A stretch of 34,156 bases of DNA, taken from Oscillospiraceae bacterium. GTDB taxonomy: Bacteria; Bacillota; Clostridia; Oscillospirales; Oscillospiraceae. The number at the start of each line of letters is the position of its first letter. The first letter of the stretch is position 1. This document shows positions 21,962-32,130 of this stretch, piece after piece. The DNA is taken from assembly GCA_017436785.1 (NCBI GenBank), contig JAFSCK010000002.1, positions 1 through 34,156 on the forward strand. The letters run 5' to 3'. Under the pieces are notes generated by a model, which did no database searches, had not been told where the DNA came from, and worked only from the letters and a program-made list of their open reading frames with translations. The translations under genes were made by a program, and so were the position numbers.

Positions 21962-22061
21962 TTTTTCCCGTCATTTTAAAATATAAAAAACATGCCCATT
22001 TCCCTTCCTCATTTTTTCCGGATTTTCGTCATTTTCCTATTGGAATATCGCCAAAAAACCC

Positions 22062-22090
22062 TTGTGCTTTCTAGTAAAATGTGATAAAAT
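22062..22090 (+). promoter_or_regulatory. Extended -10 promoter of dnaA
   Basis: TTGTGC (22062-22067), 17 bases, TAAAAT (22085-22090) with TG one base upstream. The leader to the dnaA ATG is about 75 bases. No good DnaA box was seen next to it. Confidence 0.7.
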
Positions 22091-22172
22091 TTAGGGTGAA
22101 AAACTATGCCCAAAACGCTGTGGATTACCTGCCTTTTTGGGCTTCCAAGACAGGAGAAAGGAGCCGAAACGC

Positions 22173-23486
22173 ATGTATTCATCTGCCTACGTCTGGGCCA
22201 AGGTCCTGAGCCATATGGAGGAGCGGCTGGGTGCCGTCACCGTGTCTGCCTGGTTCGACGATGCCGAGGTGGTGGAGCTCAACGACCACAATCTTATCCT
22301 CTATTCCCCCTCCGATTTCCGCCGGGAGATCATCCGCCGCCGGTGTACAGATTACATCCACGATGCTCTGAAGGAAATCTTCAATTCCGATGCCAAGCTG
22401 CTGGTCTTCGGCGACGAGGAGCTGAATGCCAGAAAGTCTAAGGGAAAGTCCCCTACCTCCATGGACTTTAACCCTCAGTTCACCTTTGACAATTTCGTGG
22501 TGGGCCCCTCCAACCGGTTCGCCCACTCCGCTGCCATTGCCGTTTCCAAGACCCCGGGACAGGTCTACAACCCCCTGTTCATCTATGGCCCTCCCGGCGT
22601 GGGCAAGACCCATCTGCTCTACGCCATCGCCAACGGCATCCGCAAGGAAAATCCCGATGCCAACATCGTCTATATCAAGGGCGACCAGTTCACCAACGAG
22701 CTGATCGACGCCATCAAAAACGGTAAGAATATCGAATTTCGCTCCAAATACCGGGAGGCAGACCTGTTCCTCGTCGATGATATCCAGTTCATCGCCGGCA
22801 AGGAATCGACACAGGAGGAGTTCTTCCATACCTTCAATAAGCTCTATGAAGAGCACAAGCAGATCGTCCTGACCAGCGACCGGAAGCCCGACGACATGCT
22901 GACACTGGAAGAGCGGCTCCGCAGCCGGTTCCTCTGGGGCCTCATTGCCGACATCAATCCCCCGGATTACGAGACCCGTATGGCCATCATCAAGAATAAG
23001 GCCAAGCAGCTGGGTCTGGACCTGACGGACGATGTGTGCAACTATGTGGCTATCAACATCACCAACAACGTCCGGCAGATCGAAGGCACCGTGAAGAAGA
23101 TCCTCGCCTACCGGGACCTGAACAACATGCCTCTGGACCTGCCCAACATCTCCCGGGCCATCGACGACATGTTTAAGAGCGAGGGCAACGCCCTGCCCAC
23201 CCCCAGCCTTATTATCAGTCAGGTCTGCAAGTTCTACAACGTAGACGAGGTAGTGCTCCGGGGCACCCAGAAAAACAAAGGCACCGCCGAAGCCCGGCAG
23301 GTGGCCATGTATTTGATCCGCAAGCTCACCAATCTGTCTTTGCCCGACATCGGCAAGGAATTTGCCCGGGACCACTCCACCGTCCTCTACGCCATCCGCA
23401 AGGTGGAAGTGGCTCTAAAGAACGGCGACAGCAATATGCAAAATAACGTCCGGGATATTACGGCTAATATCAATAGCTGCCTGTAA
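22173..23486 (+). CDS. dnaA: Chromosomal replication initiator DnaA
   Basis: DnaA binds DnaA boxes and opens the origin. The protein has 437 residues from ATG 22173, which has AAAGGAG 9 bases upstream; a frame extension to 22137 lacks a ribosome site. Domain I is residues 1-75 or so, and a short domain II linker is basic. The AAA+ domain has Walker A GPPGVGKT (139-146) and Walker B LFLVDD (199-203 region). Sensor and arginine-finger stretches include RLRSRFLWGLIADI. The domain IV signature DHSTVLYAIRKVE starts at about 400. SRFLWGL has Leu where many homologues have Glu (SRFEWGL). The gene heads the replication cluster and is followed by oriC. Confidence 0.98.
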   Translation: MYSSAYVWAKVLSHMEERLGAVTVSAWFDDAEVVELNDHNLILYSPSDFRREIIRRRCTDYIHDALKEIFNSDAKLLVFGDEELNARKSKGKSPTSMDFNPQFTFDNFVVGPSNRFAHSAAIAVSKTPGQVYNPLFIYGPPGVGKTHLLYAIANGIRKENPDANIVYIKGDQFTNELIDAIKNGKNIEFRSKYREADLFLVDDIQFIAGKESTQEEFFHTFNKLYEEHKQIVLTSDRKPDDMLTLEERLRSRFLWGLIADINPPDYETRMAIIKNKAKQLGLDLTDDVCNYVAINITNNVRQIEGTVKKILAYRDLNNMPLDLPNISRAIDDMFKSEGNALPTPSLIISQVCKFYNVDEVVLRGTQKNKGTAEARQVAMYLIRKLTNLSLPDIGKEFARDHSTVLYAIRKVEVALKNGDSNMQNNVRDITANINSCL

Positions 23487-23488
23487 GG

Positions 23489-23603
23489 CAATTGACAATT
23501 TACAATGGACAATTGACAATTTTGGTGTCCCTGCGGGACGATTTCAAATGATGGCCGAAGGCCATACCATAATTTTCAACTGTCAATTTTCAATTGTCAA
23601 TTA
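23489..23603. repeat. AATTGACAATT-family palindromic element between dnaA and the DnaA boxes
   Basis: Left arms CAATTGACAATTTACAATGG and ACAATTGACAATTTT, right arms AATTTTCAACTGTCAATT and TTCAATTGTCAATTA. Two small hairpins lie between (GTCCCTGCGGGAC; ATGGCCGAAGGCCAT). It begins 2 bases after the dnaA stop and ends where the first DnaA box begins. A fragment of the same repeat lies at 3354-3376. Confidence 0.8.
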
Positions 23604-23604
23604 T

Positions 23605-23832
23605 TTTTCCACAGCCCCTGTGGAATGTGGAGAGACAGGCTGTGGAAAATTCGGGAGCAAAAATTTCTTCCACAGAGCCTGTTGAAAACTTAACTTTCTC
23701 CACATCCCCCCTGTGGAGAAAAAAACGTTGAAACGCTAGACAAAAAGGGACTTATCCACATAACTTTGTACTATTACTGTTATTACTACCTAAACTTATT
23801 TACAGATAGATATATTTAAAATCTTTATCAAG
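23605..23832. other. oriC: Replication origin oriC
   Basis: The dnaA-dnaN interval has six DnaA boxes. Two are TTTTCCACA, at 23605-23613 (+) and 23641-23649 (-). Three have one mismatch, at 23666-23674 (+), 23696-23704 (+) and 23712-23720 (-). One is the perfect TTATCCACA at 23752-23760 (+). The last box is followed, after 10 bases, by a row of trinucleotides and then a strongly AT-rich stretch to 23832. This is the standard box cluster, DnaA-trio and unwinding-element order of Firmicute origins. Confidence 0.93.
23771..23788. promoter_or_regulatory. DnaA-trio element of the unwinding region
   Basis: CTA-TTA-CTG-TTA-TTA-CTA in the plus strand, i.e. 3'-GAT-AAT-GAC-AAT-AAT-GAT on the other strand. 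Six trios in register lie 10 bases after the consensus DnaA box. This fits the element on which DnaA assembles on single strands. Confidence 0.8.
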
Positions 23833-23846
23833 AAAGGAACCTGACG

Positions 23847-24956
23847 ATGCGTTTTACCTGTGAAAAAAGCATGCTGGTAACGGGCCTGAATATTGCAGGC
23901 CGTGCCGTGGCTCAGAAGAGCAGCCTTAGCGTTATTGAGGGCATCCTCTGCAAAGCCGGTCTGGGGCTGAGCCTCACCGGTTATAATATGGAGACTGCCA
24001 TCACCTTTGATATCGAAGCCGAGGTCACGGATCCCGGCCAGTGCATCCTGCCTGCAAAGCTCTTTGGCGATATCGTCCGCCGGCTGCCGGAGGGTCCTGT
24101 CACCGTGGTGGTAGACGAGGACTTTAAGGTCTCCATCCGGGCAGGCTACGCCTCCTTCACCATTTCTGCCGAGTCTGCCGATGACTATCCCGAGCTGCCG
24201 GATGTCAATTCCGGCCGTCCCATCCGGATCCCTCAGAACAAGCTGAAGGAGCTGATCTCCGGCACCATTTTCGCCGTGTCCGAAAATCAGGGCCGCCCCA
24301 TTCACACCGGTGTCAAATTTGAAGTTACCAACGATTCCATCACCACCATCGCCGTGGACGGCTTCCGCCTTGCCCGCCGGACCTACCATCCCGAGGAGGG
24401 CACAACCCGGGAGCTGAGCTTCGTAGTACCTGCCGCAGGACTGAAGGAAGTGGAAAAGATCGTCACCGACTGCGACGATATGGCCTCCTTTACCCTTGGC
24501 ACCAAGCATATCCTGTTCCAGATCGGCACTGCCACTCTGGTCTGCCGCCTCTTAGACGGTGAATTTCTGGATTGGCGGAGAGTGGTGCCCACCAACTGCC
24601 CCATCAAGCTGGTGGCCCATGTTTCCGACCTTGCTTCTTCCGTTGAGCGCGTGGGCCTCATCGTTTCCGAAAAGTATAAGAGCCCGGTGCGCTGCGTCTT
24701 CAGCCACAACGAGGTGCTGATGCGGACCTCCACCACCATCGGCGCCGCCGAGGATAAGTGCGCTCTGGCCGGTGACGGCAAGGAGCTGGAGATCGGCTTC
24801 AATGTCCGCTACTTAGCCGATGCCCTGAAGGCCATCCCCTCCGAGGAAGTTACCTTGGAGCTGACCAACGGCTTAAGCCCCATCGTCCTGACCCCTGTGG
24901 ATGACAAACACGATTTCGCCTACATGGTCCTGCCTGTTAGAATCAAGAACGGTTAA
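23847..24956 (+). CDS. dnaN: DNA polymerase III beta sliding clamp
   Basis: The ring-shaped clamp that tethers the replicative polymerase. The protein has 369 residues, the normal length, with three repeated clamp domains. It starts MRFTCEKSMLVTGLNIAGRAV and ends in the conserved YMVLPVRIK, part of the polymerase-peptide pocket. AAAGGAA precedes the ATG. Transcription may continue from dnaA or start within oriC; I could not assign a clear separate promoter. A TGTCATTGCGA element carrying a nuclease gene has come between dnaN and the S4-protein gene. Confidence 0.97.
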   Translation: MRFTCEKSMLVTGLNIAGRAVAQKSSLSVIEGILCKAGLGLSLTGYNMETAITFDIEAEVTDPGQCILPAKLFGDIVRRLPEGPVTVVVDEDFKVSIRAGYASFTISAESADDYPELPDVNSGRPIRIPQNKLKELISGTIFAVSENQGRPIHTGVKFEVTNDSITTIAVDGFRLARRTYHPEEGTTRELSFVVPAAGLKEVEKIVTDCDDMASFTLGTKHILFQIGTATLVCRLLDGEFLDWRRVVPTNCPIKLVAHVSDLASSVERVGLIVSEKYKSPVRCVFSHNEVLMRTSTTIGAAEDKCALAGDGKELEIGFNVRYLADALKAIPSEEVTLELTNGLSPIVLTPVDDKHDFAYMVLPVRIKNG

Positions 24957-24979
24957 AGGTTAAAAATGTAACGATAAAC

Positions 24980-25422
24980 TGTCATTGCGAACCAGTCCGC
25001 AGACTGGTGTGGCAATCCCCAGAATAGGAGAACAGATGGAATATTACGTATATATGATGTCTAATACACACAGAAAAGTGTTGTATACGGGGATAACCAA
25101 TGATTTGATACGCAGAGTGTACGAACATAGAAATCATTTGGATAAAGGCAGTTATACGGACAGATACAATGCAGAATGTCTGGTATATTATGAATCTACA
25201 TCAGATGTAAGAGCAGCCATTGAACGGGAAAAACAAATAAAGGGCTGGAACAGAAAAAGAAAAGATAAATTAGTGGAAAGCAAAAATCCCAATTGGGTCG
25301 ATTTATATGAAATGATCCTGTAAATGGATGAGATTGCCACACTACTTAAGCGGACTAGCTCGCAATGACATCATTTACGAAGGGGATTGCCACGCCAGTG
25401 TGCGCACTGGCTCGCAATGACA
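24980..25422. mobile_element. TGTCATTGCGA-bounded element carrying a GIY-YIG nuclease gene
   Basis: The left end, TGTCATTGCGAACCAGTCCG...ACTGGTGTGGCAATC, is the same hairpin arm as in the gene-less copies. The right end, GATTGCCACACTACTT...AGCTCGCAATGACA, closes at 25370. A further complete right arm (GATTGCCACGCCAGTGTGCG...CTCGCAATGACA) follows to 25422. Between the ends lies one small AT-rich gene. The unit fills the dnaN-S4 gap. No target-site duplication could be made out. Confidence 0.7.
25036..25323 (+). CDS. GIY-YIG domain nuclease
   Basis: A 95-residue single-domain GIY-YIG endonuclease of the UPF0213/YhbQ type. The motif appears as YVY (residues 4-6) and YTG (17-19, LYTGITNDLIRRVYEHR). 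The conserved Arg is at 26 or 27, and the metal-binding Glu lies within AIEREKQIKGW (63 or 65). The C-terminal KNPNWVDL is typical. AGGAGA lies before ATG 25036. An in-frame extension to 24985 would translate the repeat and is rejected. Base composition is clearly more AT-rich than all neighbours (AAA, ATA and TAT codons), so it was probably acquired. It sits inside a palindrome-bounded unit. It could be the mobilising enzyme of that repeat family or a passenger. Confidence 0.9.
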   Translation: MEYYVYMMSNTHRKVLYTGITNDLIRRVYEHRNHLDKGSYTDRYNAECLVYYESTSDVRAAIEREKQIKGWNRKRKDKLVESKNPNWVDLYEMIL

Positions 25423-25441
25423 CCATTTTAGGAGATTATTT

Positions 25442-25687
25442 ATGAAAGTTGTTGTCAAAAAGAAGGACAATTCCATTCCCGTATCCATCAGCACGGAATA
25501 TATCAAGCTGCAGGATGCCATGAAGTTTGCCAACATCGTCTATTCCGGCGGCGAGGCCAAGGCTCTGATCCAAGAGGGCGAGGTCAAGGTCAATGGCGAA
25601 GTTTGCACCATGCGGGGCAAGAAGCTGAGAAACGGCGATAAATTTGAATTTATGGGTCAGGTGTACCTGATCTCCTACCATTCATGA
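25442..25687 (+). CDS. yaaA: S4-domain RNA-binding protein of the YaaA type
   Basis: An 81-residue S4-like RNA-binding protein found between dnaN and recF throughout Firmicutes (yaaA in Bacillus). The S4 core is visible as IKLQDAMKFANIVYSGGEAKALIQEGEVKVNGEVCTMRGKKLRNGD. Its exact role is unsettled; ribosome association has been proposed for homologues. TTAGGAGA lies before the ATG. Its stop overlaps the recF start in ATGA (25684-25687), so the two are translationally coupled. Confidence 0.92.
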   Translation: MKVVVKKKDNSIPVSISTEYIKLQDAMKFANIVYSGGEAKALIQEGEVKVNGEVCTMRGKKLRNGDKFEFMGQVYLISYHS

Positions 25688-26784
25688 ATTTAGAAAAACT
25701 GGAGCTGCGGTCCTTCCGCAATTACGAGGAGGCCGCCATTGAATTTGACCCCGGCGTGAATCTCATTGTGGGCGACAATGCCCAGGGGAAAACCAACCTG
25801 CTGGAGGCCATTGCCTACCTCGGCTCGGGAAAAAGCTTCCGTGCCCAGAAAACTTCGGAAATGGTCCGATTTGGGGCGGATTTCGCGGAAATTCAGGGGC
25901 AGATCTTTGCCCAGGAGCGAAATCAGATTCTGCGCTACCTGCTGTTCCCCGGCTCCCGGCCCCGGCAGATCTTCCGAAACGGTGCCCGAAAAAAGTCTGC
26001 CTCGGAGTTATCCGGAGTGCTGCCCACGGTGCTGTTCTGCCCGGAGGATCTGCTGATCCTGAAAATGGGTTCCTCTCAGCGCAGAAGATTCGGTGATCTG
26101 GCGTTATGTCAACTGAGGCCAAATTATGATGCTGCCCTGACGGAGTATCATAGAATTTTGGACCAGAAAAGCAGGATCCTGAAGGACCGGTTTGAAAATC
26201 CCGCCATCGCTGCCATTTTGCCGGAATACAACCTCCGGCTGTGTCAGGTGGGCGCTCTGCTGATCTCCTACCGGGCAAGGTTTTATGAGGGACTGGAAAA
26301 AAGCGCCGCAAAATTCCACAGCCAATTTTCCGGAGGTGTGGAAAACTTCCGGCTGGAATACAAGACCGTATCCACCGTCACGGACCCCTTTGCCCCGGTG
26401 GCCAAGCTGACGGAGCAGCTGCTGGACCACCTGCAGCGCCACGAACGGGCGGAGCTGGAAACGGCCCAGTGCCTCACCGGTCCCCACAAGGACGATTTCA
26501 CCGTGGCCTTAAACGGCATTGACCTGAAGGCCTACGGCTCCCAAGGCCAGACCCGCACCAGCGCCATCAGCTTAAAATTGGCCCAGCGGGAGCTGATGGC
26601 CCGGGAATGGGGCGAGGAGCCGGTGCTCCTCTTAGACGACGTGCTTTCCGAGCTGGACCCGGGACGGCAGGACTTTGTCCTGAACCAGATCGTGTCCGGT
26701 CAGGTCTTCATCACCTGCTGCGAACCCGGAAGGTTTACCAAGCTGGGAAAGACAATTGAAATCAAACAAGGCAACGTAATTTAA
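25684..26784 (+). CDS. recF: DNA replication and repair protein RecF
   Basis: RecF is an SMC-like ATPase that with RecO and RecR loads RecA at gaps. The protein has 366 residues. Walker A is GDNAQGKT (30-37), in the family context VNLIVGDNAQGKTNLLEAIAYLGSGKSFR. The C-terminal Walker B/signature region reads PVLLLDDVLSELDPGRQDFV. The start overlaps the S4-protein stop. A palindromic element begins 2 bases after the stop. In Bacillus remB (yaaB) lies between recF and gyrB; here it has moved to after rnhA. Confidence 0.97.
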   Translation: MNLEKLELRSFRNYEEAAIEFDPGVNLIVGDNAQGKTNLLEAIAYLGSGKSFRAQKTSEMVRFGADFAEIQGQIFAQERNQILRYLLFPGSRPRQIFRNGARKKSASELSGVLPTVLFCPEDLLILKMGSSQRRRFGDLALCQLRPNYDAALTEYHRILDQKSRILKDRFENPAIAAILPEYNLRLCQVGALLISYRARFYEGLEKSAAKFHSQFSGGVENFRLEYKTVSTVTDPFAPVAKLTEQLLDHLQRHERAELETAQCLTGPHKDDFTVALNGIDLKAYGSQGQTRTSAISLKLAQRELMAREWGEEPVLLLDDVLSELDPGRQDFVLNQIVSGQVFITCCEPGRFTKLGKTIEIKQGNVI

Positions 26785-26785
26785 A

Positions 26786-26955
26786 GCCTTCCCCCGGGGG
26801 GAAGGTGGCACGGCGAAGCCGTGACGGATGAGGGATGGCGTGCAGTTTCAAGTCTGGAATAGGTCTGATATGTTGTACAAATCGTAACATTACTGCCCGC
26901 ATTCCTCATCAGTCAAAAATCAAAGATTTTTGACAGCTTCCCCCCGGGGGAAGCC
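26786..26955. repeat. CTTCCCC/GGATGAGG-family element between recF and gyrB
   Basis: GCCTTCCCCCGGGGGGAAGG opens and CTTCCCCCCGGGGGAAGCC closes. The same core as the copies at 21795 and 28969 is in inverted orientation (GGATGGCGTGCAGTTTC ... TACTGCCCGCATTCC). The right small hairpin is TCAAAAATCAAAGATTTTTGA. Confidence 0.88.
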
Positions 26956-27012
26956 TTAGGCGCTGCCGCGCCAATATGTTTTATAGTTATCGCATAATTT
27001 AGGAGGACAACT

Positions 27013-28941
27013 ATGTCTGACGAAACGAAAGTAACACAGGAATACGGCGGTTCTCAGATCCAGGTCCTGGAGGGCTTGGAGGCTGTTCGGAAGCGCCCCG
27101 GTATGTATATCGGCTCCACCTCGGCCAGCGGCTTGCACCATCTGGTCTATGAGATCGTGGACAACTCCATCGACGAAGCGCTGGCAGGCTACTGCAAGCA
27201 CATTACCGTCACCATCAACCCCGGCAACTCCATCACCGTCACCGACGACGGCCGCGGCATCCCCGTGGACATCCAGCCCCAGACCGGCAAGCCCGCTTTG
27301 GAGGTCGTGTTCACGGTGCTCCATGCCGGTGGTAAGTTCGGCGGCGGCGGCTATAAGGTCTCCGGCGGCCTTCATGGCGTTGGCGCATCCGTTGTAAACG
27401 CGCTTTCCGAGTGGCTCACCGCCCGGGTCCATAAGAACGGCAACATCTACGAAATGAAGTTCGCCCGGGGTCACATCACCCAAGAAATGAAGATCGTAGG
27501 CAAGACGGAAAAAACCGGCACCGAGGTCACCTTCCAGCCGGATCCGGAGATGTTCGATACGCTGGTTTACGACTACGAGATCCTTCACGAGCGTATGCGG
27601 GAGGAGGCCTTCCTAAACGCGGGCCTGTCCATCACCATCACCGACAACCGGCAGGCTGACGACATTTCCGAGACCATGTGCTACGATGGCGGCATCAAGG
27701 AATTTGCAGTCTGGTGCAACCGGAACAAGAACGCCCTGCACAACGACATCATCTACATGCACGGCATGAAGGGCGATGCTTCCGCGGAAATTGCCATCCA
27801 GTATAACGACGGCTACAACGAATTTTTGCTGAGCTTTGCCAACGACGTCCGCACCCCCGAGGGCGGCATGCACGAGACCGGCTTCAAGACGGCCCTGACC
27901 CGTGTCCTCAATGCCTACGGCCAGAAAAACGGCATCATCAAGGGTGATGACAAGGTTTCCGGCGAGGACTGCCGGGAGGGTATCACCGCCATCATTTCCG
28001 TCAAGCTCACCGATGCCCAGTTTGAGGGCCAGACCAAGGCAAAGCTGGGCAATGCCTACATCCGTACGCTGGTGGATCAGATCGTCAACGAGCAGCTGTC
28101 CGTCTACTTCGAGGAGCATCCCCAGACTGCCAAGGCCATTCTGGAAAAGGCCATGATGGCCAACCGGGCCAGAGAAGCTGCCCGGAAGGCCCGGGAATCC
28201 ATCCGCCGGAAAACCGGTCTGGAATCCGGCCAGATGCCCGACAAGCTGCAGGACTGCAACGAGCGGGATGCCTCCCTGTGCGAAATCTACATCGTCGAGG
28301 GTGACTCCGCAGCGGGCTCTGCCATTCAGGGTCGTGACTCCCGGTTCCAGGCAATCCTTGCCATGTGGGGCAAAATGCTGAACGTGGAAAAGGCAAGAGC
28401 CGATAAAATTTATGGCAACGACAAGCTGTATCCTCTCATCGTGGCGCTGGGTGCCGGCATCGGCGAGGAATTTGACATCGAGAAGCTGCGCTACCACAAG
28501 GTCATCATCATGTCCGATGCCGACGTGGACGGCGCCCATATCCGTACCCTGCTTCTGACCTTCTTCTTCCGCTACATGCGGCCCCTGATTGAAAACGGCT
28601 ACGTCTACTCCGCTGTGCCCCCCCTGTATAAGCTGACCCGGGGCAAGACCGTTCGGGTCGCTTACTCCGACGAGCAGCGTGACGAGATCTCCGCCGAGCT
28701 TCGTGGCGACAATCCCAACACCAAGGTCCTCATCAACCGCTTCAAGGGCCTGGGCGAAATGGATGCCCACGAGCTGTGGGAGACCACCATGGACCCCGAA
28801 AAGCGGACCCTGCGCCGCATCACACTGGAGGATGCCCGCCGTGCCGATGCCATCTTCACCGTCCTCATGGGCGAACAGGTGGAACCCCGGAAAGAATGGA
28901 TCGAGAAGAACGCAAAGTACGCGGTGAATATTGATATTTAA
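27013..28941 (+). CDS. gyrB: DNA gyrase subunit B
   Basis: The ATPase subunit of gyrase. The protein has 642 residues, the short Gram-positive form without the proteobacterial insert. The GHKL ATPase domain shows EIVDNSIDEALAGYC, DDGRGIPVD and GGLHGVGASVVNALS. The Toprim domain has the catalytic Glu429 in EGDSAAGSA and the acidic pair Asp502 and Asp504 in MSDADVDGAHIRTLLLT. Two normally near-invariant stretches are altered: EGDSAGGSA reads EGDSAAGSA, and PLRGKILNVEKA reads AMWGKMLNVEKA. The ribosome site AGGAGG precedes the ATG. The call is GyrB rather than ParE because of its place in the replication cluster with gyrA. Confidence 0.96.
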   Translation: MSDETKVTQEYGGSQIQVLEGLEAVRKRPGMYIGSTSASGLHHLVYEIVDNSIDEALAGYCKHITVTINPGNSITVTDDGRGIPVDIQPQTGKPALEVVFTVLHAGGKFGGGGYKVSGGLHGVGASVVNALSEWLTARVHKNGNIYEMKFARGHITQEMKIVGKTEKTGTEVTFQPDPEMFDTLVYDYEILHERMREEAFLNAGLSITITDNRQADDISETMCYDGGIKEFAVWCNRNKNALHNDIIYMHGMKGDASAEIAIQYNDGYNEFLLSFANDVRTPEGGMHETGFKTALTRVLNAYGQKNGIIKGDDKVSGEDCREGITAIISVKLTDAQFEGQTKAKLGNAYIRTLVDQIVNEQLSVYFEEHPQTAKAILEKAMMANRAREAARKARESIRRKTGLESGQMPDKLQDCNERDASLCEIYIVEGDSAAGSAIQGRDSRFQAILAMWGKMLNVEKARADKIYGNDKLYPLIVALGAGIGEEFDIEKLRYHKVIIMSDADVDGAHIRTLLLTFFFRYMRPLIENGYVYSAVPPLYKLTRGKTVRVAYSDEQRDEISAELRGDNPNTKVLINRFKGLGEMDAHELWETTMDPEKRTLRRITLEDARRADAIFTVLMGEQVEPRKEWIEKNAKYAVNIDI

Positions 28942-28968
28942 TAATGCACTGGTGCGGCAGCACCCAAA

Positions 28969-29138
28969 GGCTTCCCCCGGGGGGAAGCTGTCATGAATCT
29001 TTGATTCATGACTGATGAGGAATGCGGGCAGTAATGTTGCGATTTCTGCTCTGTATCAGACCTCCTTTTGGTCAGAACTGCACGCCACCCCTCATCCGTC
29101 ACGGCTTACGCCGTGCCACCTTCCCCCCGGGGGAAGGC
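28969..29138. repeat. CTTCCCC/GGATGAGG-family element between gyrB and gyrA
   Basis: Same outer hairpins and core as 21795 in the same orientation. The left small hairpin here is TCATGAATC-TTT-GATTCATGA; the right is CACGGC-TTAC-GCCGTG. The gyrA frame is open through it but translation is not supported. Confidence 0.88.
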
Positions 29139-29180
29139 ATGCGGCATTCGCCGCAACAATCCTTATCGTGGAGGTGCTTT

Positions 29181-32125
<2,945 letters not shown>

Positions 32126-32130
32126 AAATC

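Noticed and set aside
22106-22441. Possible leader ORF before dnaA
   Set aside because: Begins in the dnaA leader with a weak ribosome site, then runs inside dnaA in another frame; Arg/Pro-rich shadow composition.
24985-25035. Upstream extension of the GIY-YIG gene
   Set aside because: It would translate the palindromic end; AGGAGA and the family N-terminus place the start at 25036.
21795-29138. CRISPR array or tandem repeats
   Set aside because: The repeats are dispersed, in both orientations and at gene boundaries, with no regular spacers and no cas genes.
29022-29180. N-terminal extension of gyrA
   Set aside because: The frame is open through the upstream repeat, but translation would read the repeat; the family N-terminus and the ribosome site place the start at 29181.
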